Part shown: positions 17,286 to 25,979 of the stretch, in pieces
Layout of the letters: every line of letters begins with the position of its first letter
How positions within the stretch are numbered: position 1 is the first letter of the stretch
Position numbers and translations under genes: made by a program
Assembly: GCA_017527415.1 (NCBI GenBank)
Contig: JAFXQA010000012.1
Span: 62,001-126,000 of the forward strand
Origin: Bacteroidales bacterium
Lineage (GTDB): Bacteria; Bacteroidota; Bacteroidia; Bacteroidales; UBA932
Reading direction: 5' to 3'
DNA length: 64,000 nt
Notes under the pieces: generated by a model
What the model saw: only the letters and a program-made list of their open reading frames with translations
The model's database searches: none
Told to the model about the DNA's origin: nothing

Positions 17286-19649
17286 ATGCAACTCTCAGAT
17301 CTACATACCGGCGAGCGCGCCGTCATAGCAAAGGTTTCCGGGCATGGAAGCTTCCGCAAGCGCCTCATAGAGATGGGCTTCATCCGCGGCAAGTCCGTGC
17401 TGGTGGTGCTGAACGCCCCGCTCAAGGACCCTATCGAATACGAAATACTTGGTTACAAAGTCTCTCTCCGCCGCGAGGAGGCCTCCAAGATAGAGGTCAT
17501 CAGCGAAGAAGAAGCTAAGCTCCATATTCAAAAGGAGCATGCCGGCGAGTCGCTTCCGGCCATTCTCGACAGGGAAATAGCCGAGCTGGCCGAAGAGCGC
17601 GGCCATAGCATCCGGGTGGCCTTGGTCGGCAATCCGAACTGCGGCAAAACCTCTCTTTTCAACATAGCATCCGGCTCTCACGAGCACGTGGGCAACTACA
17701 GCGGTGTCACGGTGGATGCCAAGGAGGGGCATTTCGACTACAAGGGCTACAAAATCACCCTTGTGGATCTTCCCGGCACATACTCTCTTTCCGCCTACAG
17801 CCCGGAAGAACTTTACGTCCGCAAGAATCTCCTCGAGCATACTCCGGATGTGGTGCTGAATGTCGTAGATGCTTCCAATATCGAGCGCAACCTTTATCTG
17901 ACCGCCCAGCTGATCGATATGAACCTCAGGGTCGCGATGGCCCTGAATATGTATGACGAGCTTCAGGCTAAGGGGGACAGCATAGATGTAAAACAACTGG
18001 GGCACCTGCTCGGAATGCCGGTATGCCCCACCGTCAGCCGCGACGGAGCGGGTATCGACCATCTCTTCGACACCATAATAGAGATGTACGAGAGCCACTC
18101 TCCCAGTTTCGCGCGCCATATTCACATCAATCACGGGCGGGAACTTGAACAGAGCATAGACCGCGTCAAGCTCATACTCCAGCAGGATAAGGACCTTCGC
18201 GCCCGCTACTCCACCCGCTATCTGGCAATCAAGGCTTTGGAAGATGATTCCGAGGTGGTGAAGATCATCTCCGGCTGCGCTGTGGCGGACGAGGCCCTGA
18301 TCGCCTGCGACGAGGAGCAGAAGCGCATCCAGCGAATCCTCGGCACCAACGCCGAATCTGCCATAGTGGATGCCAAGTATGCTTTCATCCAGGGCGCCCT
18401 CACTGAGACCTACACACACGCCGAGGCTGCACCGAAGCGTACCCTGACCGACAAGATAGATGCCATCGTCACCAACAAGTGGCTGGCCTTCCCCATCTTC
18501 ATAGCCATATTGTATCTCATCTTCACCGCAACCTTCACTCTTGGGGAGTACCCTATGAACTGGATAGACTGGCTGGTTGGAAAGTTCGGAGCATTGGTTG
18601 CATCTCTGATGGCGGATGGCTGGCTGAAAGATCTGCTGGTAGACGGCATAATCGCGGGTGTGGGGAGTGTACTTGTGTTCCTCCCCAACATCCTCATCCT
18701 TTATTTCTTCATTTCCATAATGGAGGATTCCGGCTATATGGCCCGCACTGCCTTCATCGTGGATAAACTGATGCACCGGCTCGGCCTTCACGGCAAGAGT
18801 TTCATTCCCATGGTGATGGGATTCGGCTGCAACGTGCCGGCCATAATGGCCACCCGCACCATTGAGAGCCGTAAGAGCAGGCTCATCACCATCGCACTAA
18901 TTCCCTTCATGAGCTGCGCCGGCCGCCTGCCCATTTTCGTGCTGCTGGTGGGGGCCTTCTTCCCCCAGAGCCCTGCGCTGGCGCTGATGTGCATCTATCT
19001 GTTGGGGGTCGTGCTGGCGATTCTTTCCGCCCTGGTGCTGAAGCGCATCATAAAGGACGATGATCTCCCCTTCGTGATGGAACTCCCGCCATACCGCATT
19101 CCCACCGCCAAGGCAATCGGACGGCATACCTGGGAGAAAGGCAAGCAATACCTTCAGAAAATGGCGACCACCATCCTGATCGCTTCCATCGTTATCTGGG
19201 CACTGGGCTACTACCCCAAGAACGAGGGCCTGCCGCGTTCCGAACAGCAGGAGCAAAGCTACCTTGGGCACATCGGCAAGGCGGTCGCTCCCGCTCTGGA
19301 TCCGCTTGGGTTCGACTGGAGGATGGATGTGGGCCTGCTTACCGGAGTCGCTGCCAAAGAGTTGGTAGTCAGTTCATTAGGGGTGATGTATGCCGGCGAA
19401 GAAGGAGATGAAGTGGACGAAAACGACACCGCCCTTCAGAGCGCCCTGAAGAATAGCGTACCCCTGCCGGTGGCCGTGGCCTTCATGATCTTCGTGTTGC
19501 TGTATTTCCCCTGCATCGCCACCTTCGTGGCCATCAAGAATGAAACCGGACGCTGGAGTTGGGCCTGGAGCATCTGTGCCTACACCATGGCAGTAGCCTG
19601 GGTGGTCGCATGGCTCGGGAAACTGGTGTGTCAGATGCTGGCAGTGTAG
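17286..19649 (+). CDS. feoB: Ferrous iron transporter, FeoA-FeoB fusion
   Basis: 787 residues. Residues 1-75 are an SH3-like FeoA domain (MQLSDLHTGERAVI...GFIRGKSVLVV); a spacer follows, then the G-protein domain with GNPNCGKTS (115-123), DLPGTYSLS and NMYDE, and the membrane permease with two Gate regions (GYMARTAFIVDKLMHRLGLHG, FGCNVPAIMATRTIE and the C-terminal VAAKELVVSSLGVMYA). Imports Fe2+ across the inner membrane. FeoA fused to FeoB is usual in Bacteroidota. Start chosen at the FeoA methionine behind the -7 element. Single gene, convergent with the EnvC-like gene. Confidence 0.96.
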   Translation: MQLSDLHTGERAVIAKVSGHGSFRKRLIEMGFIRGKSVLVVLNAPLKDPIEYEILGYKVSLRREEASKIEVISEEEAKLHIQKEHAGESLPAILDREIAELAEERGHSIRVALVGNPNCGKTSLFNIASGSHEHVGNYSGVTVDAKEGHFDYKGYKITLVDLPGTYSLSAYSPEELYVRKNLLEHTPDVVLNVVDASNIERNLYLTAQLIDMNLRVAMALNMYDELQAKGDSIDVKQLGHLLGMPVCPTVSRDGAGIDHLFDTIIEMYESHSPSFARHIHINHGRELEQSIDRVKLILQQDKDLRARYSTRYLAIKALEDDSEVVKIISGCAVADEALIACDEEQKRIQRILGTNAESAIVDAKYAFIQGALTETYTHAEAAPKRTLTDKIDAIVTNKWLAFPIFIAILYLIFTATFTLGEYPMNWIDWLVGKFGALVASLMADGWLKDLLVDGIIAGVGSVLVFLPNILILYFFISIMEDSGYMARTAFIVDKLMHRLGLHGKSFIPMVMGFGCNVPAIMATRTIESRKSRLITIALIPFMSCAGRLPIFVLLVGAFFPQSPALALMCIYLLGVVLAILSALVLKRIIKDDDLPFVMELPPYRIPTAKAIGRHTWEKGKQYLQKMATTILIASIVIWALGYYPKNEGLPRSEQQEQSYLGHIGKAVAPALDPLGFDWRMDVGLLTGVAAKELVVSSLGVMYAGEEGDEVDENDTALQSALKNSVPLPVAVAFMIFVLLYFPCIATFVAIKNETGRWSWAWSICAYTMAVAWVVAWLGKLVCQMLAV

Positions 19650-19718
19650 CAGTTTACGCAGTTTTTTGAGTGGGCCTGTGTGTGGCGGTAGCGGAGTAAA
19701 CGGCTACCTGCCAGCAGG

Positions 19719-20867
19719 CTAGCGGAGCCAGAGTTCGGGATTGCGGGGCGTCTTCCCTTCCCAGAGTTCGAAATGCAGCTGGGTTTCGCCCGCAATGGTA
19801 TCCACGCGTCCGAGGACCTGGCCGGTCTTGACTTTATCCCCGGCCTTCACATTCACGCTGGCAAGCTTGCAATAAAAGGTGAAATATCCGCCGTGCTGCA
19901 CGAGTACGCACTGATTGTAGCCTGGTATCATCGCAACGTTGGCAACTACCCCGTCGAACACGGCCTTGACAGCCGTATCTTTTGTCAGTGCTATGTTCAT
20001 GCCATTGTTGAAAGGCAGTTCTACGTTCTTGTATACGGGATGAAAGTGCTTGCCGAACGAATCCACCACCGGTCCGTCTGCAGGCCATGGGAGCTTTCCA
20101 TAATTGGCTGCGAAGTCTTTATCAAGCTTCTCGTCTATGGCGGTTTTGGGCTTCTTGGAAGACTTCTGGACCATTCCCTTGACTTCCCGGCTCAGGGCTT
20201 CTACCTGCCGTTTTTTCGCTGCCAGTTCTTTCTGGTAGCGGGCCTTGTCGTGGTTGAGATTGGCAATCAGCTGCTTGGAACTGCTCTCGTCGGCCTCCAG
20301 ATGCTTCAGCTCTACCACGCGGGTGTTGCGCAGTGCAGACGCTTCCTCGCGAAGCTTCTGCAATCCGGACTTTTCTTCCTCTATTCTCGCACGGGTATCC
20401 TTTATTTCGAGTGCCTGCGAATTCAGTCCGCGGGCCATTTCTTTCAGGTAACCGTAACGCCTGAGGCCCTGTGAGAAGCCCTCGCTGGACAGGAGGTACA
20501 TGTACCAGATGCGGGTGTCGCGATTCTTATAGGCCGTGCGGACGAGTTTTTCGTAGTTGTCGGAAATGAGGGTATAGCGCTTTTCCAGACTGTCCAATTT
20601 GCGGTTTTTCTCGCGGATACGGCTGTCCAGGCTCTTTATCTGCGCATCGCTTTCAGCAACCAGGCCCTTGCGTGCGCTGATCTTCTTGCGGGTGAGTTTC
20701 AGGGCGGTGTTGGCATTTTTCACCTTGCCTGCATTCTCTTTCAGCTGCTGGTCCAGGATGGCTATCTCCCGTTCCAGCTTTGCCTTCTTTTTCTGGGATG
20801 CGTTCTGGGCCGGGCACCAGGCAGATGCCAGCACCATCATCAGCACTATGATTCCCGCTTTCCTCAT
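19719..20867 (-). CDS. EnvC-like murein hydrolase activator (degenerate LytM domain)
   Basis: 382 residues. Signal peptide MRKAGIIVLMMVLASAWCPAQ; residues about 25-245 are a long coiled coil (repeated K/E-rich heptads); the last 110 residues are a LytM/M23 domain (ELPFNNGMNIAL, VLVQHGGYFTFYCKL, LHFELWEG). The first Zn-binding His of GxHxGxD is replaced (GMNIAL) and the HxH pair is incomplete, as in EnvC, so it should activate amidases rather than cut peptidoglycan itself. Start at 20867 overlaps the stop of the TPR gene by 4 bases (ATGA). Likely role in cell division or wall remodelling. Confidence 0.9.
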   Translation of the reverse strand: MRKAGIIVLMMVLASAWCPAQNASQKKKAKLEREIAILDQQLKENAGKVKNANTALKLTRKKISARKGLVAESDAQIKSLDSRIREKNRKLDSLEKRYTLISDNYEKLVRTAYKNRDTRIWYMYLLSSEGFSQGLRRYGYLKEMARGLNSQALEIKDTRARIEEEKSGLQKLREEASALRNTRVVELKHLEADESSSKQLIANLNHDKARYQKELAAKKRQVEALSREVKGMVQKSSKKPKTAIDEKLDKDFAANYGKLPWPADGPVVDSFGKHFHPVYKNVELPFNNGMNIALTKDTAVKAVFDGVVANVAMIPGYNQCVLVQHGGYFTFYCKLASVNVKAGDKVKTGQVLGRVDTIAGETQLHFELWEGKTPRNPELWLR

Positions 20868-22258
20868 TCTTCCTTTTTGTTTTCGGCCAGCATGCGGAAG
20901 GATTTGGCGAGGTCTTTCTCCCCAAGGGCCTCCAGGACGGTGGCATAGTGTTCGAGGATGACCTTGCTGTCGCGCCCGCCGTAGAGCATGGCGTGCTTGA
21001 AATATGGCTTGGCCTGCTGGGGCTTGCCCTGGAGGTAGAGTATCCACCCGTAAGTATCCAGGTAGGTAGCGTTGTCGGGGTCCTTCTCCACGGTTATCCT
21101 GCTCATCGCAGCAGCCTTCTTGAGCTTTTTTTTCTGCAGGCTGAGGTAGTAGGCATAGTTGTTCAGGACTGGCAGATACTCCGGATCCGCCCTGAGAGCG
21201 CGGTCGTAGGCCTTAAAAGCATTCTTTGTCTGGCCGAGCTTGTAGTATGTGTCCCCGATGGTGGCAAGGGCAGGCATAACCCGCGGATTCTTTTCGCCGC
21301 CCACCTTGATGATAGTCTCGCACTGGTCGATGATTTCGCGGGCGGTGGCACCGCCATCCATTATCAGCTGCATTTTCAGGTACTGTGCATCCACATCCTC
21401 CGGGTAGGACTCCACGAAACGACTGAAGTATTCCCGGCCCTTTTCCTTGCGCTCGGTTCCGTAGAACCAGTTCCCCGCGAGACGCAGGGCGCTGCTGTCG
21501 GTAGGGTGCACCCTGGCGCATCCGGCAACCAGGCTGTCGAGCTGGACATTCCACATGCGGTAGAAGTTGTAGTCGATGTGTTTGAGCAGCTGATTGACAT
21601 AATCGCACTTCGCGGCCGGGTTGAGACCGGGATTCTCGATCATGTCGTTTATTGAAGCGAAGAACCCGGGGATGTTCCCGCGCATGCGGTGCACCTCGCT
21701 TTGGCCGAGTATGGCCGGGGCATAGTCCGGAGAGAGTGCCAGCGCCTTCTCGAAACTGTCCATCGCCAGGGAATCCTTGTATTCACTCAGGGCCCTGTTA
21801 CCCCGCAGGGTGAGGGTATAGGCATTGGTGTACTTGGCCGGATACCTGTCCATCAGGTCGAGGTATATAGCGGTGGATTTGTCGCCTTTCCCTTCGTTGA
21901 GGTAGATATTGGCGAGAAAATCCTGATACCAGACATTCGCGGAGTCTGCGCGGATGGCTGTCTGCAGGCACTTCTCCGCATCTTCCATGCGTCCGGTCAT
22001 GGCGTAGCACTGACCCAGATAGTAGTTGACGGCATCATTGCCCTGGAAGTTCTTATTGAGGTATTCGAGGTGGCTGATGGCGGTTTTGTAGTCCCCTGTC
22101 TGCATCTTGGCTACAGCGCCTATCAGCATTGTCTCCAGCACGCTCTGCTGCTGAGCGGTTTTGGCCGGAGGATTTGCCTTGATGCCGGATGGCTGGGCGT
22201 GGATCCCTCCCGGGAAAAGGAAGAGAAGGGCGGCGAATATGTAAACCAAATTCCGCAT
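20864..22258 (-). CDS. Secreted TPR-repeat protein
   Basis: 464 residues with a signal peptide (MRNLVYIFAALLFLFPGGIHA). About eight tetratricopeptide-like repeats, for example AISHLEYLNKNFQGNDAVNYYLGQCYAM, AEKCLQTAIRADSANVWYQ and AFKAYDRALRADPEYLPVLNNYAYYLSL. A scaffold for protein contacts in the periplasm; partners unknown. The next gene, an EnvC-like amidase activator, overlaps it by 4 bases, which suggests they act together on the cell wall. Confidence 0.85.
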   Translation of the reverse strand: MRNLVYIFAALLFLFPGGIHAQPSGIKANPPAKTAQQQSVLETMLIGAVAKMQTGDYKTAISHLEYLNKNFQGNDAVNYYLGQCYAMTGRMEDAEKCLQTAIRADSANVWYQDFLANIYLNEGKGDKSTAIYLDLMDRYPAKYTNAYTLTLRGNRALSEYKDSLAMDSFEKALALSPDYAPAILGQSEVHRMRGNIPGFFASINDMIENPGLNPAAKCDYVNQLLKHIDYNFYRMWNVQLDSLVAGCARVHPTDSSALRLAGNWFYGTERKEKGREYFSRFVESYPEDVDAQYLKMQLIMDGGATAREIIDQCETIIKVGGEKNPRVMPALATIGDTYYKLGQTKNAFKAYDRALRADPEYLPVLNNYAYYLSLQKKKLKKAAAMSRITVEKDPDNATYLDTYGWILYLQGKPQQAKPYFKHAMLYGGRDSKVILEHYATVLEALGEKDLAKSFRMLAENKKEE

Positions 22259-22273
22259 TGCAGTCTATCTGTA

Positions 22274-22312
22274 CAAAAATAGTGCTTTTTTGGAGTTAAT
22301 TAGTTATTTTTG
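22274..22312. promoter_or_regulatory. Divergent -7 elements: TPR gene (-) and sigma gene (+)
   Basis: TATTTTTG on the minus strand (22274-22281) is 15 bases before the TPR gene ATG; TATTTTTG on the plus strand (22305-22312) is 19 bases before the sigma factor ATG at 22332. Confidence 0.55.
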
Positions 22313-22331
22313 CATATACAAATGTTCGAAG

Positions 22332-22928
22332 ATGCAACTTTTCGGAGGTAAAGCGCATCTTAAAAGTCGAGAACGGGAATCCGGCAAGGCCGGCAATGCC
22401 ATCGGGCCAGACGTCATCGAGCAATGCAAAAATGGCGACAGGCGTGCGCAGAAAGCCGTTTATGATACACTGTCATCCAAGATGTTCGCAGTTTGCGTAC
22501 GCTATATGGGAGGTGACAGGGAATCGGCGGCAGACATCCTTCAGGATGGATTTGTGACATTGTTTACCAAGCTGGACAGCTATTCGGGAGATGGTTCTTT
22601 CGAAGGTTGGGCCCGCAAGATCTTTGTCAATACGGCATTGATGAGTTTACGAAAAAAAGACGTACTCAAACAAAGCGAAGACGTTGACGTTGCCTGGAAT
22701 ATCAGCAGCTCCGATCCTTCGCCTATCCAGAATATCGGTTACCAGGAACTGTGCAAGATGATTGCCGCCCTTCCACCGGGATTCAGGACCGTTTTCAACA
22801 TGTACGTTGTTGAGGGCTTCTCACATAAAGAGATTGCGGAGGCCCTTGATATTTCGGAAACAACTTCGCGCTCGCAATTGCAACGCGCGCGAACCTTGCT
22901 GCAGAACAAGATCAAAGAAAGATTTTAA
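22332..22928 (+). CDS. ECF-type sigma-70 factor
   Basis: 198 residues from the ATG at 22332. Region 2: AVYDTLSSKMFAVCVRYMGG, SAADILQDGFVTLFTKLDSYSGDGSFEGWARKIFVNTALMSLRKK (conserved DxxxxxF and GxFxxWxxxI pattern). Region 4: LPPGFRTVFNMYVVEGFSHKEIAEALDISETTSRSQLQRARTLL, a helix-turn-helix. It would direct RNA polymerase to a small regulon. The following gene, 1 base away, encodes a protein with a cytoplasmic N terminus, one membrane helix and an outer-membrane-like domain and may be its regulator. Confidence 0.93.
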   Translation: MQLFGGKAHLKSRERESGKAGNAIGPDVIEQCKNGDRRAQKAVYDTLSSKMFAVCVRYMGGDRESAADILQDGFVTLFTKLDSYSGDGSFEGWARKIFVNTALMSLRKKDVLKQSEDVDVAWNISSSDPSPIQNIGYQELCKMIAALPPGFRTVFNMYVVEGFSHKEIAEALDISETTSRSQLQRARTLLQNKIKERF

Positions 22929-22929
22929 G

Positions 22930-24213
22930 ATGCTTAAGAGTTTTAACGAAGATTTTGACCTTCAGGTCAGGTCGATGATGGATCAAGCTCAGGAACCTGC
23001 TCCAGCAGGGGCCTGGGAGGCCATTTCGTCCAGGCTTGATGCGTTGGCCGCAGCCGGATTGCAGTCCGCCGCCTCCGAGGCGCCTGCTTCGGCCGATGCG
23101 CGTCCGGTCCGCCGCGTGTGGTACTGGGCCGCATCCGCCCTCGCCATGGCTGCAGCCGTTGCTCTCGGCATCTTCTTCACCGGAACTTCCGATAAAAATT
23201 CTGACCTTATAAATATTTCCGGCGGCGAGGGCCTCGTGGCTCAGGAAGCTGCTCCGGTGGCGCAACCTGAAACCGCAGCCGAAGTTGCCCCGTTGGCGCA
23301 ACCTGAGATTACGGCCAGGGTAGCTTCTGCGGCCAAAACGTCTTCAACGGCCGCCACTCGTGGTCAAATCGAGGCCGATGTGACCACGGCTCCCGTCGAA
23401 CAGACGGTCCGTTCCGAAAAGCAGCCTATTTCCGTAACAAATGCTGGGAATTCGGATGTTCGTTCCGAAAATGCCCCTGTTTCCGGAACAAACTCCGCAG
23501 TTGAGCAGAGTCCGGTCGAGCCATCAACCCCGATGGCAACTCAGGCAGCCGACCCGTTCGCACAGATGGCCTTCGAGGATTCGCGCAGGGCTTCGCATCG
23601 CGCGCCGGTTTCCCTGATCATATCCGGCGGATCGACCAGCAACAATTCAGGAGCAGGCAAGCCGGTGTTCGGCGGTCCGGGAGCATACCTGCAGGATGGT
23701 ATTGTTGAAACCAGTCAATCATCCTTCGGAATTCCCGTCATCGTCGGGCTTGGAGTCAAATTCCCGATTAACGACGTCCTTTCGATAGGAACCGGGTTGG
23801 ATTATTCGATCCTTACCCGCACCTTCGAGGGCAGGTATACAGAGGGTTCAAGTGTAAAGAATGGCGATTTCAACCATACCTTACAGTATATAGGCATCCC
23901 TGTGGACCTGTCGCTGAGGCTTCTCACGAAAGACGATATTACGCTCTATTCTACTGTTGGAGCCGAAGCCGAATATGCTATTTACAACAAGTATCGCCTG
24001 CTCGGCACCGATACCGTGATCGGAGAAAAAGTCAATGAACTGCAATGGAGTGTAGGAGGAGGCCTCGGTCTTGAGTTCAACGTGAGCGGGCATTTCGGAA
24101 TCTTTGCAGAACCTTCGGTCAAATATTATTTCGACTGCAATCAGCCCAAGAGCATCCGCACGGACAAGCCATTCCAGATGGTTTTGCGTCTTGGAGTGCG
24201 TTTTGAGCTTTAA
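22930..24213 (+). CDS. Single-span protein with repeat linker and C-terminal beta-barrel
   Basis: 427 residues. The first 60 residues are cytoplasmic-like (MLKSFNEDFDLQVRSMMDQAQEPAPAGAWEAISSRLD), followed by one membrane helix (VWYWAASALAMAAAVALGIFF). Then comes a linker of about 130 residues rich in Ala/Pro/Val/Ser with two tandem repeats (APVAQPETAAEV / APLAQPEITARV; VRSEKQPISVTNAG / VRSENAPVSGTNSA). The last 190 residues are barrel-like strands ending in VLRLGVRFEL. The layout resembles Bacteroidota proteins that pair with an ECF sigma factor, with an anti-sigma-like N terminus; a link to the sigma gene is inference from spacing (1 base). Confidence 0.75.
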   Translation: MLKSFNEDFDLQVRSMMDQAQEPAPAGAWEAISSRLDALAAAGLQSAASEAPASADARPVRRVWYWAASALAMAAAVALGIFFTGTSDKNSDLINISGGEGLVAQEAAPVAQPETAAEVAPLAQPEITARVASAAKTSSTAATRGQIEADVTTAPVEQTVRSEKQPISVTNAGNSDVRSENAPVSGTNSAVEQSPVEPSTPMATQAADPFAQMAFEDSRRASHRAPVSLIISGGSTSNNSGAGKPVFGGPGAYLQDGIVETSQSSFGIPVIVGLGVKFPINDVLSIGTGLDYSILTRTFEGRYTEGSSVKNGDFNHTLQYIGIPVDLSLRLLTKDDITLYSTVGAEAEYAIYNKYRLLGTDTVIGEKVNELQWSVGGGLGLEFNVSGHFGIFAEPSVKYYFDCNQPKSIRTDKPFQMVLRLGVRFEL

Positions 24214-24263
24214 TTGTTGACAATCAGCCTTTTACCCATAGGCAAACAATTTTTTTAGTTTTT

Positions 24264-24298
24264 ACCCCCGGTCTTACCCCCGGGGGTATGTTTTTTTT
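24264..24298 (+). terminator. Rho-independent-like terminator
   Basis: Stem ACCCCCGG (24264-24271) with CCGGGGGT (24280-24287), 8-nt loop, followed after two bases by a run of eight T. Ends the sigma/barrel operon. Confidence 0.75.
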
Positions 24299-24302
24299 CG
24301 TA

Positions 24303-24310
24303 TAGATTTG
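24303..24310 (+). promoter_or_regulatory. -7 promoter element (TAGATTTG)
   Basis: TAGATTTG 20 bases before the lipoprotein ATG at 24331, directly behind the preceding terminator. Confidence 0.5.
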
Positions 24311-24330
24311 CACCAAAAGAAAAGGACTAT

Positions 24331-25542
24331 ATGAAGGGATTGCTTATACTTGTCTTTGGATTGCTGTTTCTGCAATCATGCGAAAAATACACACTCACCG
24401 GCTTATACAGGTCGCAGGTCTTGTATAATGCCGGAAAGGAAAGGGGTGCTGCTTCAGGGAACACCGAAGCGCAAATAACAGACACGTCCGTGTATGTGGC
24501 CGCCGTAATCGTGCCGAAAGAATATGACTGGCGGCGGGATTCCCTGTATGGGGCCGTTCCATGCGAGCTGCAGCTCCTGAAAAACGGTATCCCGCAATTC
24601 TCCATGCATACAGGAGCGCTGGCATCGTCTTCTGCGGATACCCATCATCTGCTGGACGGGCATCTGTATACTGAATATGCCAATTCCGAAGGAACCGTCA
24701 TATGCTGCGACGGGAAGGAATTATTCCGCTATCCGCAGCGTGAAATGCTAAAGGGCCTGTTGGTCAAGGGCGAGGATGTTTACACCCTTGGGCGCCCGTT
24801 GGACGGGACAGGATTCTGCTATCGATGCAATGGAGAGATAGTTCTGAGGCAGGATGCGGGAGAACTGTTCGGGGACTTTTCTGATTTAGCCTATGGCAGG
24901 ACAGGGGCTCTTTACGACAGCGGATCCGGTGTGTGCTTCTGTTTCAAATCTTCATCCGCCTGCTACAGTGTCTTGAATGGAGAAATGTCCCAGGTGAGCA
25001 CTTCCGTAAGTTCGTTCAGGGTCAAGGACATGCGCCTTTATGGGAAATCTGTTTGCTATGTTGCAGACTATTCGACAGCAACCATGATATTCACGCCGCT
25101 ACGGGCATATACGCTCCCGACCGACGTGAACTGGCAGTCGGCGAGCCTGTTTTCCCGCAACGGCGAACTGTGGTTCGTCGCGGATTCTCCATTGAAGGCG
25201 GTATGCCGGCCGGTAATGCAGATGGGGAATGAGCTTGCCGGGGCCAGCTTCCTGGGGGAAGACAACTTTGTCTATGAGGGCAGTTCAAAGTTCTATTCAG
25301 CCTCTTGCGGCGGCGGAACTTTTACCCTGCGGGACAATAGAGGAGAGATCCTTTATATCCGGGATTCCACCTGCTTTTTCGGCCGGCAAAACGTTTGTTG
25401 CGCAGAAGATGAAGTCTATGCCCTGTTGAACCCTCGCGAACGGGACCGCAGGCCCTTCGTTTGGCATGGAGGGAAAAAGGAGGAATATGATATAAATGGA
25501 TATCTTACTGCGATAGAGGTCGTGTTCAGTCCTCCCAACTGA
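24331..25542 (+). CDS. Unrecognised lipoprotein
   Basis: 403 residues. Lipoprotein signal MKGLLILVFGLLFLQSC (lipobox LQSC). The mature part is rich in beta strands and in Cys (CYRCNGEIV, VCFCFKSSSACYSV), with repeating units in which a label-like strand precedes a charged turn, reminiscent of a beta-propeller sensor; no family is recognised. The pattern of blades (DGHLYTEYANSEGTVICCDGKELF, EDVYTLGRPLDGTGFCYRCNG) is what suggests a propeller. Monocistronic; its 3' end overlaps the convergent tsaE by 17 bases. Confidence 0.75.
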   Translation: MKGLLILVFGLLFLQSCEKYTLTGLYRSQVLYNAGKERGAASGNTEAQITDTSVYVAAVIVPKEYDWRRDSLYGAVPCELQLLKNGIPQFSMHTGALASSSADTHHLLDGHLYTEYANSEGTVICCDGKELFRYPQREMLKGLLVKGEDVYTLGRPLDGTGFCYRCNGEIVLRQDAGELFGDFSDLAYGRTGALYDSGSGVCFCFKSSSACYSVLNGEMSQVSTSVSSFRVKDMRLYGKSVCYVADYSTATMIFTPLRAYTLPTDVNWQSASLFSRNGELWFVADSPLKAVCRPVMQMGNELAGASFLGEDNFVYEGSSKFYSASCGGGTFTLRDNRGEILYIRDSTCFFGRQNVCCAEDEVYALLNPRERDRRPFVWHGGKKEEYDINGYLTAIEVVFSPPN

Positions 25543-25951
25543 TGACGCGGCTCTCGTCCGGCAGAACTTCTATCTGCACGCGCAAAGCTTCTTCCGGGAT
25601 AATCTCCTCTATGTTTTCCGGCCACTCCAGGATGCATGTGCATCCACTGTCGATATAGTCGTAAAAACCAATGTCGAGAGCCTCGGAAGGCTTGGTGATG
25701 CGGTAGAAATCGAAGTGATAAACGGATTCTCCCGTTCTGGTGCGATACTCGTTCACAATGGCGAAAGTGGGTGAAGAAACTGCATCTTCGTTCACTCCGA
25801 GGACCCGGCAGAGGGCTGTAGTGAAGGTAGTCTTGCCGGCCCCCATGGGGGCATAGAACGCGATTATCCGCCCTTGGCCTGCCTCGTGGAGGAATTGCCT
25901 CGCGGCCTGGTCGATTTCCGAAAGATTATGGATAACGATTCGATGCTGCAT
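25526..25951 (-). CDS. tsaE: tRNA threonylcarbamoyladenosine synthesis ATPase TsaE
   Basis: 141 residues from the ATG at 25951. P-loop MGAGKTTF (36-43), the conserved SSPTFAIVNEY block and YHFDFYRI, then LEWPENIEEIIP: the complete TsaE pattern. It works with TsaB and TsaD to put t6A on tRNAs reading ANN codons. The -7 element TATCTTTG (25958-25965) ends about 7 bases before the ATG, so the message is close to leaderless. TsaB/TsaD are not in this window. Confidence 0.95.
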   Translation of the reverse strand: MQHRIVIHNLSEIDQAARQFLHEAGQGRIIAFYAPMGAGKTTFTTALCRVLGVNEDAVSSPTFAIVNEYRTRTGESVYHFDFYRITKPSEALDIGFYDYIDSGCTCILEWPENIEEIIPEEALRVQIEVLPDESRVISWED

Positions 25952-25957
25952 CGTCGG

Positions 25958-25965
25958 CAAAGATA
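25958..25965 (-). promoter_or_regulatory. -7 promoter element (TATCTTTG), tsaE
   Basis: TATCTTTG on the minus strand, 6 bases from the tsaE ATG. Confidence 0.55.
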
Positions 25966-25979
25966 CAAATTATAGGATT

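Noticed and set aside
17301..18791. Long minus-strand frame across feoB
   Set aside because: Antisense shadow without signals or family motifs.
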